Counted from the first letter of the stretch, positions 1-5,511 are shown. The stretch is 7,067 bases of DNA from an uncultured Pyrinomonas sp. (GCA_937135995.1 CAKZOF010000447.1:1-7067), one strand, 5' to 3'. Translations and numbers: made by a program. The notes: generated by a model not told the origin, from the sequence alone.

Positions 1-658
1 CGATCTTGCCGATGTCGTGCAACAGGGCACCGAACTCCAAGGCGCGCAGCTCGTCTTCGGACAGACCCAGCTCGCGCCCTAGACGGAGACTGAAATTGAC
101 CACGCGTTCCGAGTGCCCGCGCGTCTCCGAATCGCGTATTTCGAGCGCCATCACCAGCGCGCGCAACGTCGCGCGGTAGGATTCCTCAAGCGATGCCAAA
201 GCGCGATCAAGCTGCGCCGTGCGATCCTCGACCAATTTTTCGAGGAAGTTTTCGTAGTGACGTTTGGCCAGCAGAAGATCGCGGTGTTCGAGCGCGCGTT
301 CGACGGCAGCTTCGACGTGGCGTAGATCGAAAGGTTTCATGATGTAGTCGAACGCGCCGACGCGCAGCGCTTCAATTGCGCTCTCGATCGTCTGCACGCC
401 GCTGATCAAGATGACCACCGTGTCGGGCGCAAGAGCGAGCACACGCGGGACGAGTTCAAGCCCGCTCATGCCATGCATCATGATGTCGCTGATGACGAGG
501 TCGAAGTCGTGGGTATGAAGACGCGCCAACGCTTCTTCGGCCGATCCCACCGTCTCGCAATCGTGCGCCGCGCTCAGTAGGTCGGAGAGAACGCTGCTGA
601 TCTCTGCCTCATCGTCGGCGATGAGTATGCGCCGCCTCTTTTCGCTCGCTTGGTCCAT
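1..658 (-). CDS. Response regulator with HD-GYP domain (RpfG-like cyclic-di-GMP phosphodiesterase), 3' truncated by window edge
   Basis: I translated this gene directly; it enters from its ATG at 656-658 and leaves the window after 219 residues. Residues 10-125 form a receiver domain: acidic pair D15-D16, phospho-acceptor D58 in ISDIMM, S86 in the LISG strand and K108 in MKPF. A charged helical linker (about 126-160) follows. Then comes the start of an HD-GYP domain: ALEIRDSETRGHSERV (171-186) and the metal-binding LLHDIGK (212-218). Known family members hydrolyse cyclic-di-GMP when phosphorylated by a partner histidine kinase. The GYP signature lies outside the window, so activity cannot be judged. 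H62 replaces the usual proline after the phospho-acceptor. No Shine-Dalgarno precedes the ATG. Family call is secure; the gene's exact partner is unknown. Confidence 0.93.
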   Translation of the reverse strand, partial: MDQASEKRRRILIADDEAEISSVLSDLLSAAHDCETVGSAEEALARLHTHDFDLVISDIMMHGMSGLELVPRVLALAPDTVVILISGVQTIESAIEALRVGAFDYIMKPFDLRHVEAAVERALEHRDLLLAKRHYENFLEKLVEDRTAQLDRALASLEESYRATLRALVMALEIRDSETRGHSERVVNFSLRLGRELGLSEDELRALEFGALLHDIGKI

Positions 659-763
659 ATGCCAACAGGAAAAATGAAAACACGCGCACAAATCCGTTCA
701 TCGGCGCGCTCGGAAGAACGGGGCAAGAGACGGCGCGGGCCCGATGCCTGTGAGGCGAGTCGA

Positions 764-793
764 ATTTTATCAACAGTTTGCGTCCGAAAACAA
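764..793 (-). promoter_or_regulatory. Likely sigma70-type promoter of the HD-GYP regulator
   Basis: On the minus strand TTGTTT (788-793) is followed by an 18-base spacer and TAAAAT (764-769). Transcription would start near 757 and give a leader of about 100 bases before the ATG at 658. The -10 box is good, while the -35 box matches only the TTG half of the consensus. The surrounding bases are clearly more AT-rich than the flanks. Confidence 0.5.
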
Positions 794-874
794 GAGTTTT
801 TTAACTCACTTGTAAAAAGAGGACAACAAAACGAACAATGCTGCTAATCGGATTGGGTGAGGGACGGGTGATTT

Positions 875-945
875 GCGCCTCAAGCATCTCATGCCCTCGT
901 GCTAGGTCTCGACTCTGCTTCTGATCGCGCTTCAAGCATCTCATG
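875..945. repeat. Two-copy direct repeat, 52-base spacing
   Basis: GCGCCTCAAGCATCTCATG at 875-893 recurs as GCGCTTCAAGCATCTCATG at 927-945, identical at 18 of 19 positions. Both copies are preceded by a GAT a few bases upstream. The bases between and after the copies are not similar, so this is a short isolated repeat, not a long duplication. No function can be assigned. Confidence 0.7.
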
Positions 946-1071
946 GCAGCAGAGGATAGGCTAGAGACGGAGCTCCGCGCCAGACTAGTTGCCGCGTAGC
1001 CGCCTTTTGCTGTGGAAACATCAAACGTGACCGGGGCAGCTACTGTGAACTGGAACGGTGGAGTTGTCGAG

Positions 1072-1261
1072 GTGAAAACGCCGACCGCGAGTGAAACTGA
1101 TGTGATGGGCCCATGCTGATGACTTCGCGCATCGAAAACGCTGGCCGCGAGCGGAACTACTACTACCGCCCCGTTTTCATCGCTCGAGAAACACTGAATT
1201 TGACTGCATCACCCCGCGCATCGCCGTGATGTTTCTTCGTCCTTCGAAAAACTCTGAATTT
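1072..1261. repeat. Degenerate short repeats with about 60-base period
   Basis: Bases 1074-1098 and 1134-1158 agree at 21 of 25 positions (both begin GAAAACGC and share CCGCGAG). Bases 1184-1201 and 1244-1261 agree at 16 of 18 (both contain CTGAATTT). All four blocks share a core of the form TCGAAAAC or GTGAAAAC, at spacings of 60, 52 and 60 bases. The intervening sequence is not conserved. It could be an eroded tandem array or chance in low-constraint DNA. Confidence 0.5.
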
Positions 1262-1355
1262 CTTGCGACCTTGATCTCGAAGGCAAGCGATGATCGAACG
1301 CGCGCGTTCTCGCGTCGCCGCGCGCGAGACAAGCGGTGCCGCTTCGGTAAGAAGA

Positions 1356-1384
1356 TTGACAGTTTTCCCCTTTCAAACTAAAAT
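1356..1384 (+). promoter_or_regulatory. Promoter of tRNA-Leu
   Basis: A perfect -35 TTGACA (1356-1361), an optimal 17-base spacer and a -10 TAAAAT (1379-1384) lie 14 bases before the mature 5' end of the tRNA. Transcription would begin about seven bases after the -10 box, leaving a very short 5' leader for RNase P to remove. This is the strongest sigma70-type promoter in the window, as expected for a stable RNA gene. Confidence 0.88.
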
Positions 1385-1398
1385 TAAAATTTGCGCGT

Positions 1399-1487
1399 GC
1401 CGGAGTGGCGAAATCGGTATACGCACCAGACTCAAAATCTGGCGGGGTTCACTCCCCATGTCGGTTCGAGTCCGACCTCCGGCACCA
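1399..1487 (+). tRNA. tRNA-Leu (anticodon CAA)
   Basis: The full cloverleaf can be drawn. The acceptor stem is GCCGGAG with CTCCGGC (1399-1405 and 1477-1483), then discriminator A1484 and an encoded CCA (1485-1487). The D arm is closed by GCG/CGC. The anticodon stem is CCAGA/TCTGG around loop CTCAAAA, which places anticodon CAA at 1433-1435, reading UUG leucine codons. A long class II variable arm (GGGG/CCCC, about 1443-1457) is typical of leucine tRNAs. The T arm is GTCGG-TTCGAGT-CCGAC. No intron or truncation is present. No clear terminator follows, only a short run of A residues after CCA. Confidence 0.98.
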
Positions 1488-1557
1488 AAAATCTTCTGAT
1501 GCGCGCGCCGCTACTGGGTCTCCTAGCGCCTCGTCCACACAAGCTGTTCAATTGGAT

Positions 1558-1670
1558 GTGACGCTCTGCACGGGCACGCAGCCCGGCAGCTTCTTGGGCA
1601 ACCCTCGTCACCGCAGAGGTTGACGACCAACGGCTGCGTCCCAGCCGAAGATGGTTTGTACAGCGCGTCG
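1558..1670 (-). ncRNA. Candidate structured RNA resembling a GEMM-I (cyclic-dinucleotide) riboswitch
   Basis: Read on the minus strand, ACAAACC (1659-1653) is followed by a small hairpin with a UUCG loop, GGGACGCA (1642-1635), GCC, and a stem CGTCAACC/GGTGACG (1625-1618 with 1612-1606, one bulged A). GGGTTGCC (1604-1597) completes the set. This order of AAACC, GGGACGC-A-GCC, a long arm and GGUUGCC is that of the GEMM-I aptamer family as I remember it. The base just before CAAACC, position 20 of the Vibrio Vc2 aptamer, is A rather than G here. Downstream, CGTCAC (1563-1558) can pair with the arm's GTGACG (1611-1606), and GCAGAG (1569-1564) with CTCTGC (1618-1613), so a switching platform is conceivable. 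Against it, the outer P1 helix is weak, two A residues of the usual GCAAAGCC are missing, an alternative hairpin CGGCT/AGCCG (1647-1631) competes, and no gene follows on this strand before the tRNA. It may be another RNA class. Confidence 0.45.
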
Positions 1671-1703
1671 AAAGGGAAATCAACGGCTCAAGCCATAGGA
1701 GAA

Positions 1704-1750
1704 GCCCGCCTTCTTCCCAAAGGCTGAAAGCTCAGGGGCTTGCGGCGGGC
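1704..1750 (-). terminator. Nested stem-loop at the 3' end of the 1786-2976 gene, possible terminator
   Basis: Thirty-five bases past the stop codon on the minus strand, GCCCGCC (1750-1744) pairs with GGCGGGC (1710-1704). Inside lie CCC (1738-1736) with GGG (1718-1716) and a mini-hairpin CTGA-GCTT-TCAG (1735-1724). The stem is followed by TTCTCCT, which is pyrimidine-rich but not a true T-run. It may be a terminator or 3'-end stabiliser, or the first domain of a longer RNA that includes the GEMM-like block beyond it. Confidence 0.45.
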
Positions 1751-1785
1751 GACACTAGTCAACCGTATGACGGCGCGCGAGCACC

Positions 1786-2976
1786 CTACCTGCTGCGCGC
1801 GTCTGCCGGCCCGAGCAGGCGTGAAGGGTCGTTCTGAGTTGTCAGTTCATCGATGTTGAGCCTAATCATGTCGCCAGCATCCGTGTAGTTGCGAAACCGG
1901 GCGGCACGCATACGACGGCGACTGAAGACAGCTCCGCCGACGATGGCACCGAGGCCGAGACAGAAGAGCAACGCCACTCCCGTCGCCTTGAGCGTCGAGA
2001 CAACGATGCCCGCCGTCATTCTGTTGTAGGCGCGTTCCAATCTCTCCCAAGCGCGCGGATTGTGGCCCAGCCACCGGACCACCTGTTCGTACGAGATCGA
2101 ATCAACCAACCGACGCGCGAAAGCTTCGTTTGGGGCATCGAAGACGAAGACCGCATAGTTGCCAACCCGACGGTAGAGCGACGGCAATGGCTCGCCTGCG
2201 TTCTTCAAGTCTTGCAGATGGCCGGTGATACGCCGGTCGTTTTCAGCGGCGAATTGCGGCGTCGTGTATTCAACGATGACGAGCCGTGCTGCACCGTACG
2301 GCGCGGTGACGGCTTCTGTTCCACCAGCGAACGAAACAGCGTCGAGCGCAGGGCGATTGCCTGCAGCTGCCTGCAGTCCTTCGAGCGTGACGGCGAAGAC
2401 GGCGCGGTTCTGCGCTGTCTCCCATTCGGGCAGGTGGCGCACGAGCGGCGGAATATCGCCTTCGCCGCGGTCAAGCGGTTCGGCAAGCGCGCCCGCTAGC
2501 GCGAGCAGCTTCTCGGGGGCGATGGGAGAACGGCTTTCGACGAGGACGACCGTGTTGCCCTTGAAGAAGATCACGCGATTGGGTCCAATGTAGCTCCACG
2601 TGCCCACGGCGGCCGAGCCGGCAAGCGTTTCGGCGCGTCTCGCCTCTTCGGCAAGCGCCGTCAGCAAAGCGTAGGCTGCCGTCTCGGTGCGCGCTTCGAT
2701 CAGCGTCACGCTCAAACGCTCGTTCTCCGCGCCGAGATAGCTGCGGGTCAGAGCTTGAGTGACGGGAAACGAAGCGAGCGACACGGCGCTCACTGTCCGT
2801 TCGACGGTGGAGGTCGGACCAGCGGCGCGAAACTCGCCGATGCGACCGGCAAGCGGTGACAGCGTTTGATTGCCGAAGGCGGTGGCGGTCAGAAAGAGAA
2901 GGCAGAACGAGGCGGCGAGAATCAACTGTGCCGCGTTCGTGCCGTGATGACGAATGAACATCTTCGCGTGCGTCAT
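1786..2976 (-). CDS. Hypothetical exported protein with C-terminal membrane anchor
   Basis: I chose the ATG at 2974-2976, giving 396 residues. It begins MTHAKMFIRHHG and leads straight into a signal-like hydrophobic stretch (LILAASFCLLFLTATAFG), with a weak GAGG (2987-2990) ten bases upstream. An upstream in-frame ATG at 3027 would add 17 residues and bury the signal peptide. Two alpha/beta segments follow: one with YLGAENERLSVTLIEARTET and VGTWSYIGPNRVIFFKGNTV, and a second with YGAARLVIVEYTTPQFAAEN and VGNYAVFVFDAP. They look like related repeats. Near the C-terminus a transmembrane helix (GVALLFCLGLGAIVGGAVF) is followed by basic SRRRMR and a short tail. The main domain should therefore lie in the periplasm with the tail in the cytoplasm. 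No catalytic motif is seen. DUF6599-type acidobacterial proteins are a loose comparison only. Function unknown. Confidence 0.85.
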   Translation of the reverse strand: MTHAKMFIRHHGTNAAQLILAASFCLLFLTATAFGNQTLSPLAGRIGEFRAAGPTSTVERTVSAVSLASFPVTQALTRSYLGAENERLSVTLIEARTETAAYALLTALAEEARRAETLAGSAAVGTWSYIGPNRVIFFKGNTVVLVESRSPIAPEKLLALAGALAEPLDRGEGDIPPLVRHLPEWETAQNRAVFAVTLEGLQAAAGNRPALDAVSFAGGTEAVTAPYGAARLVIVEYTTPQFAAENDRRITGHLQDLKNAGEPLPSLYRRVGNYAVFVFDAPNEAFARRLVDSISYEQVVRWLGHNPRAWERLERAYNRMTAGIVVSTLKATGVALLFCLGLGAIVGGAVFSRRRMRAARFRNYTDAGDMIRLNIDELTTQNDPSRLLGPADARSR

Positions 2977-3027
2977 GATCTGCGCGCCTCGCGCCGAGCG
3001 CGCGGGCGAAAAGCCATCGCTTCGCAT

Positions 3028-3363
3028 CCCGAAAATCCCCGCTCCCGACGACGAACGAAAACTGCCGCGTCATTTCGATGCCCGAAAATGCCGCCGCCGT
3101 TGCGCTCGTTTGAGAAGATCATACGAAAGATGGGGCGCATGTGCCAGCGATCACGCAACTTGCGTCCGCCGTTGCCTCGTGTCGGCACCTTTTGCTCGCT
3201 CTTCGGGCGAGACTTTTCGCAAGAGGTGCACGATCGGATCTAGCTCCTTCGTTCGTGCACGTCGGGCAGCGGCAAATATGCGCGATCATGAAACGTCAGT
3301 GTCTCTCTTAGCCTGCGCGTGTCAAGCGGCGAGAGCTTTCATCCGGCAAGGCCCATTCAAGCG
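3028..3363. other. Gene-free gap with a possible promoter and an inverted repeat
   Basis: Between two minus-strand genes I see no credible coding frame. A good minus-strand -10 box, TATGAT (3118-3123), could serve the exported-protein gene downstream, but the hexamer 17 bases upstream (TGGCAC) is a poor -35. Further left in transcription order, GTGCACGA (3226-3233) is mirrored by TCGTGCAC (3253-3260). A GC-rich hairpin, CTCGC/GCGAG, lies near 3195-3211. Neither has a flanking T-run in the direction of the genes. Confidence 0.5.
3226..3260. repeat. Inverted repeat GTGCACGA-N19-TCGTGCAC
   Basis: The two 8-base arms (3226-3233 and 3253-3260) are perfectly complementary and separated by 19 bases. 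The repeat lies about 105 bases past the stop of the bacterial-PH gene and about 100 bases before the possible -10 box of the next gene. The arm and spacer lengths would suit either a hairpin or a protein-binding operator, and the sequence alone does not decide. Confidence 0.45.
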
Positions 3364-3921
3364 TCAACGCCAGCGCAGCATCTCTTGTTTGATCATCTCC
3401 TCTTTCTCGCGGGGACGACGCACGCGCCGCAGAGAGGTGGCAGCCGGTCCATCGCCTATGTTCTCGATCTCGATGGTGCCGAGGCCAAAGAGGAGTTCGG
3501 GCACGGTTTGCGAGATGGTCACCTGCTTGATGCTGCGTAGCGGGATCGTTCGGCGACGACGAACGATCAAGCCTTCGGCGATCTCCAACGCCGAGTCCGT
3601 CAGAACGTAAGTCGTCCTGTTGCGTCGTAGGTGTTTGAGCAGGGCCGGAACCATAAGCAGAGATGAGACAAACAAAGCCGCGCCGAACGACGCGCCCATG
3701 AATGCCAGTGCCGCCGTTGCCACTAGCGCCGCCAACGCGCAGACGAAGTAGGCGATGGCGACGAACACAAAGGCCGGTCGTTCGACGAAGACCACGCGCT
3801 CCGTCAGGTGCGTTGCTTGGCGGCGCATCGGCGCGGCGTGCAAAATCGCGCCGCAGTGGCCGCAATAACGCGCGTCGGCGGCCGCTGGTTGGCCGCATGT
3901 TTCGCAACGAAAGCTCTGCAT
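3364..3921 (-). CDS. Zinc-ribbon, two-TM, bacterial PH-domain membrane protein
   Basis: This 185-residue protein starts with a zinc ribbon whose four cysteines are C6, C9, C20 and C23 (CETCG and CGHCG). A short linker leads to two hydrophobic helices (about 50-73 and 76-95) forming a membrane hairpin. From about residue 100 comes a bacterial PH-like domain of the YdbS/YdbT type (bPH_2): YVLTDSALEIAEGLIVRRRRTIPLRSIKQVTISQ, then LLFGLGTIEIENIGDG. The protein closes with a basic, charged tail. Both soluble parts probably face the cytoplasm. Family members are membrane proteins of mostly unknown function; no enzymatic residues are visible. The ATG at 3921 is preferred because the zinc ribbon follows it at once; GCGAGAGA just upstream is at best a weak ribosome-binding site. 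A longer frame across the same DNA in another phase is arginine-rich and looks like a shadow. Confidence 0.9.
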   Translation of the reverse strand: MQSFRCETCGQPAAADARYCGHCGAILHAAPMRRQATHLTERVVFVERPAFVFVAIAYFVCALAALVATAALAFMGASFGAALFVSSLLMVPALLKHLRRNRTTYVLTDSALEIAEGLIVRRRRTIPLRSIKQVTISQTVPELLFGLGTIEIENIGDGPAATSLRRVRRPREKEEMIKQEMLRWR

Positions 3922-3931
3922 TCTCTCGCTG

Positions 3932-3959
3932 ACAATACCAAAAAGGCAGACGAATGCAA
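3932..3959 (-). promoter_or_regulatory. Possible promoter of the bacterial-PH gene
   Basis: On the minus strand TTGCAT (3954-3959), a 16-base spacer and TATTGT (3932-3937) lie just before the ATG at 3921. If used, transcription would start only a few bases before the start codon, giving an almost leaderless mRNA. Both boxes are imperfect, so this is a weak call. Confidence 0.3.
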
Positions 3960-4245
3960 GACGGCACGCTCCGACTCAAGAGACAGCGGGCGCATCCGAC
4001 GGCGGCCGGGAAGTCGCGAAACGAGCAGTAGAACCGCGCGTGGCTGCCGGGGCTTTCGTCTAGGCGTGCGAAGCGGCGAGGCAAAGTTTGTCCGGTTCGC
4101 CCGAGATGGACCTTTGGAGTAGCGGCAAACGGAAGCGGCGCAAGAGACGAGGCTCGTCGTCGCGCAAAGCTCCCTCTTCTCTCAGAAAAGTTTCGTCTGT
4201 GCTTCGATCCCGCGCACAAGGAGGCGCGCGTCGAGCGAGAGACGG
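3938..4245. other. Gene-free gap between the transglycosylase and bacterial-PH genes
   Basis: This stretch separates two minus-strand genes. Frames that cross it are arginine- and serine-rich, lack recognisable domains and look like noise from GC-rich DNA. Apart from the outer part of the weak promoter at its left end I see no RNA gene, strong hairpin or repeat. No obvious terminator follows the transglycosylase stop codon. Confidence 0.5.
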
Positions 4246-5064
4246 TCACTGGCTTACGAGCCGGAAGCGTCCGTCGGGCAGCCGAACGGCAAAGACGCTC
4301 CGTTCATAAACGGTGGCCGGTTTCGGCTGTTCGGCTGCGATGGCTGCCAGTTCCGCTTTGCCGGCCTTTTTCGCTCGGCGCGAGGTTTCGGGATCGCGCA
4401 TCAGCCTGTAACGCTCCGTGATCCGTCGCACGTACTCGCGCGTTTCGCGATACGGTGGGATGCGCCCGCCGTAGCGTAGAACGGCGCCTTCCCCTGCATT
4501 GTAGCCAGCCAGTGCCAGAGCGACATCGTCGTCGAAGAGGTTGAGCAGGAAGCGCAGGTAGCGTGTGCCGCCCTCGATGTTCTGGCGTGGATCGAAGATG
4601 TTGGTCACGCCGAAGCGCTGCGCCGTGCCGGGCATGAGCTGCATCAGTCCGCGCGCTCCTTTGGGCGAGATCGCGCGCGGGTGAAAGGCCGACTCCTGAT
4701 GCATCACAGCGTAAAGCAACATCGGATCGACGCCGTGGCGCAAGCCCGCTTCCACTAGCAGCGCGTCGATTTGTGCGCTGCCCGTGGTGAAGCCGCGAAG
4801 CCAACGGCTGGCCTCTTTGCTCTCGCCGTTGGGACGCACGTGAAAGATCCTCTCTGCGTCAGCAGAAGTTCGCGGCACAGCAGAATTCACCGCGTGCAGC
4901 ACCGTTTTGAGCAATTTCGGGCGGCGCTGCGCTTCGGCTCTCTCGTCGTGCAATTGAAACCTACCGAGATCGATGTTGTCGAGCGGATAGCGGACGGGCG
5001 TTTGCGCCGCAGCGCGGCCGAGGAGCAACGCGATCCAACAACAAGCAAGCGCAAGGGATCTCAT
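4246..5064 (-). CDS. Exported SLT-family lytic transglycosylase (family 1, Slt/MltC-like)
   Basis: The 272-residue protein would cleave the MurNAc-GlcNAc bond of peptidoglycan in the periplasm, leaving 1,6-anhydroMurNAc. It begins with a signal peptide ([20 protein letters not shown], cleavage likely before Q21). An unassigned spacer region runs to about residue 95, then an SLT catalytic domain from about 97 to 220. The motifs are in order: AVMHQES with catalytic E124, [17 protein letters not shown] (132-148), [16 protein letters not shown], and [12 protein letters not shown] (184-195) followed by [12 protein letters not shown] short C-terminal tail ends in a small beta-rich motif ([21 protein letters not shown]). 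I chose the ATG at 5062-5064 because an upstream GTG at 5139 would precede the signal peptide and overlap the likely promoter. No Shine-Dalgarno is apparent. All expected catalytic-domain motifs are present. Confidence 0.95.
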   Translation of the reverse strand: MRSLALACCWIALLLGRAAAQTPVRYPLDNIDLGRFQLHDERAEAQRRPKLLKTVLHAVNSAVPRTSADAERIFHVRPNGESKEASRWLRGFTTGSAQIDALLVEAGLRHGVDPMLLYAVMHQESAFHPRAISPKGARGLMQLMPGTAQRFGVTNIFDPRQNIEGGTRYLRFLLNLFDDDVALALAGYNAGEGAVLRYGGRIPPYRETREYVRRITERYRLMRDPETSRRAKKAGKAELAAIAAEQPKPATVYERSVFAVRLPDGRFRLVSQ

Positions 5065-5129
5065 AGCGAAAGGCGACGTGCAAAGAGGCTCGTCAGCGAC
5101 GCTCGCCCGTCGGAGGCGAGACGCGCCGA

Positions 5130-5158
5130 AGATTAGCACATTCTTCTATCCTGTTCAA
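5130..5158 (-). promoter_or_regulatory. Likely promoter of the lytic transglycosylase gene
   Basis: On the minus strand TTGAAC (5153-5158) and TAATCT (5130-5135) are separated by exactly 17 bases. Transcription would start near 5123, giving a leader of about 60 bases to the ATG at 5064. This spacing also argues against the upstream GTG start at 5139, which would lie inside the promoter. Confidence 0.6.
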
Positions 5159-5240
5159 CTGAAAACAAAGATTTTTAACAAACGCGAATCTGATGGCATT
5201 TACGCGCCAGAGCAAGCGTCAGACGGAAGAGAATCTCTTA

Positions 5241-5445
5241 CGGTCTCCCGCTGGGAGCGGCCCGCCCTTTCGCGGGTGGGATGAAAGGCGGTCTGGTGGT
5301 GTCATGTCACCGACGCGAGTCCTAGAGTTGGACCGGGCGCGCGCGTCACGCCCCCCGCCCGCAGACCGCGCGGACCGATACTGAGTCCCTCGCTCCGTGT
5401 AAGTACCCTGCAGTGAAGGGGAAGCGAGGAAGGCGTCCCAGTAAA
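5241..5445. ncRNA. Candidate unidentified structured RNA (strand uncertain)
   Basis: This block is dense in perfect complementary segments that nest into one fold. Hairpins CCGCT/AGCGG (5248-5252, 5256-5260) and CCCGC/GCGGG (5261-5265, 5272-5276) come first. A closing helix TGGGAT/GTCCCA (5277-5282 with 5435-5440, one U-G) encloses the rest. Within it, GCGGTCTG/CAGACCGC (5288-5295 with 5362-5369) is 8 bp and holds two arms: GGTG/CACC (5298-5301, 5308-5311), and GACGCG/CGCGTC (5312-5317, 5342-5347) capped by GTCC/GGAC (5319-5322, 5330-5333). A further arm, CCTCGCT/AGCGAGG (5388-5394, 5423-5429), is extended by CC/GG. Helices are strand-symmetric, so direction is open. It matches no riboswitch or housekeeping RNA I can recall (not tRNA, tmRNA, RNase P, SRP or a recognisable cobalamin, FMN or TPP aptamer). 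A minus-strand frame over it is arginine-rich and not convincing. Confidence 0.5.
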
Positions 5446-5511
5446 GCTTCGTTTCTCTGCGCACTTTTAGAGTTTTAGTCTTCGCGCTTCTCCTCGGGGG
5501 CACATTGTGGC

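Larger units (their letters stand above)
659..1355. other. Gene-free region with degenerate repeats and palindromes
   Basis: I find no credible coding frame on either strand here. Apart from the promoter at 764-793 it holds an imperfect stem GAGTT/AACTC near 795-808, a two-copy direct repeat (875-893 and 927-945), four short similar blocks spaced 60, 52 and 60 bases apart (about 1072-1261), and three hairpin-forming sequences just upstream of the tRNA promoter. The latter are the perfect palindrome GAACGCGCGCGTTC (1296-1309), TCTCGCG/CGCGAGA (1308-1314 with 1323-1329) and AAGCG/CGCTT (1331-1344). None is followed by a T-run, so none reads as an ordinary terminator. Confidence 0.6.

Noticed and set aside
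650..847. Plus-strand 65-residue frame starting opposite the HD-GYP start codon
   Set aside because: It runs across the regulator's promoter and leader, is of low complexity and has no ribosome-binding site or domain.
1072..1261. CRISPR remnant, because repeat blocks end in GAAAAC-like sequence at about 60-base spacing
   Set aside because: The conserved part is only about 8-25 bases and differs between pairs, no full-length repeat is shared by all units, and no cas gene is in the window.
1432..1683. Minus-strand reading frame containing PEVGLEPTWGVNPARF
   Set aside because: This peptide is the antisense translation of tRNA-Leu; the frame also covers the structured RNA region and has no domain.
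1399..1800. tRNA-Leu as an integration site for a genomic island
   Set aside because: No integrase gene is in the window and no repeat of the tRNA 3' end was noticed downstream.
3195..3211. Hairpin CTCGC/GCGAG near 3200 as a terminator for the bacterial-PH gene
   Set aside because: In the minus direction the stem is followed by CAAAAGG, not a T-run, and the stem is short.
3308..4249. A long 313-residue minus-strand frame
   Set aside because: It overlaps the bacterial-PH gene in another phase, is rich in Arg and Ser, and has no domain or signal. The 3364-3921 frame carries the real motifs.
5219..5503. Minus-strand 94-residue frame across the intergenic structured block
   Set aside because: It is arginine- and serine-rich with no domain, no Shine-Dalgarno and no promoter at the right distance; its bases are better explained by complementary RNA-like helices.
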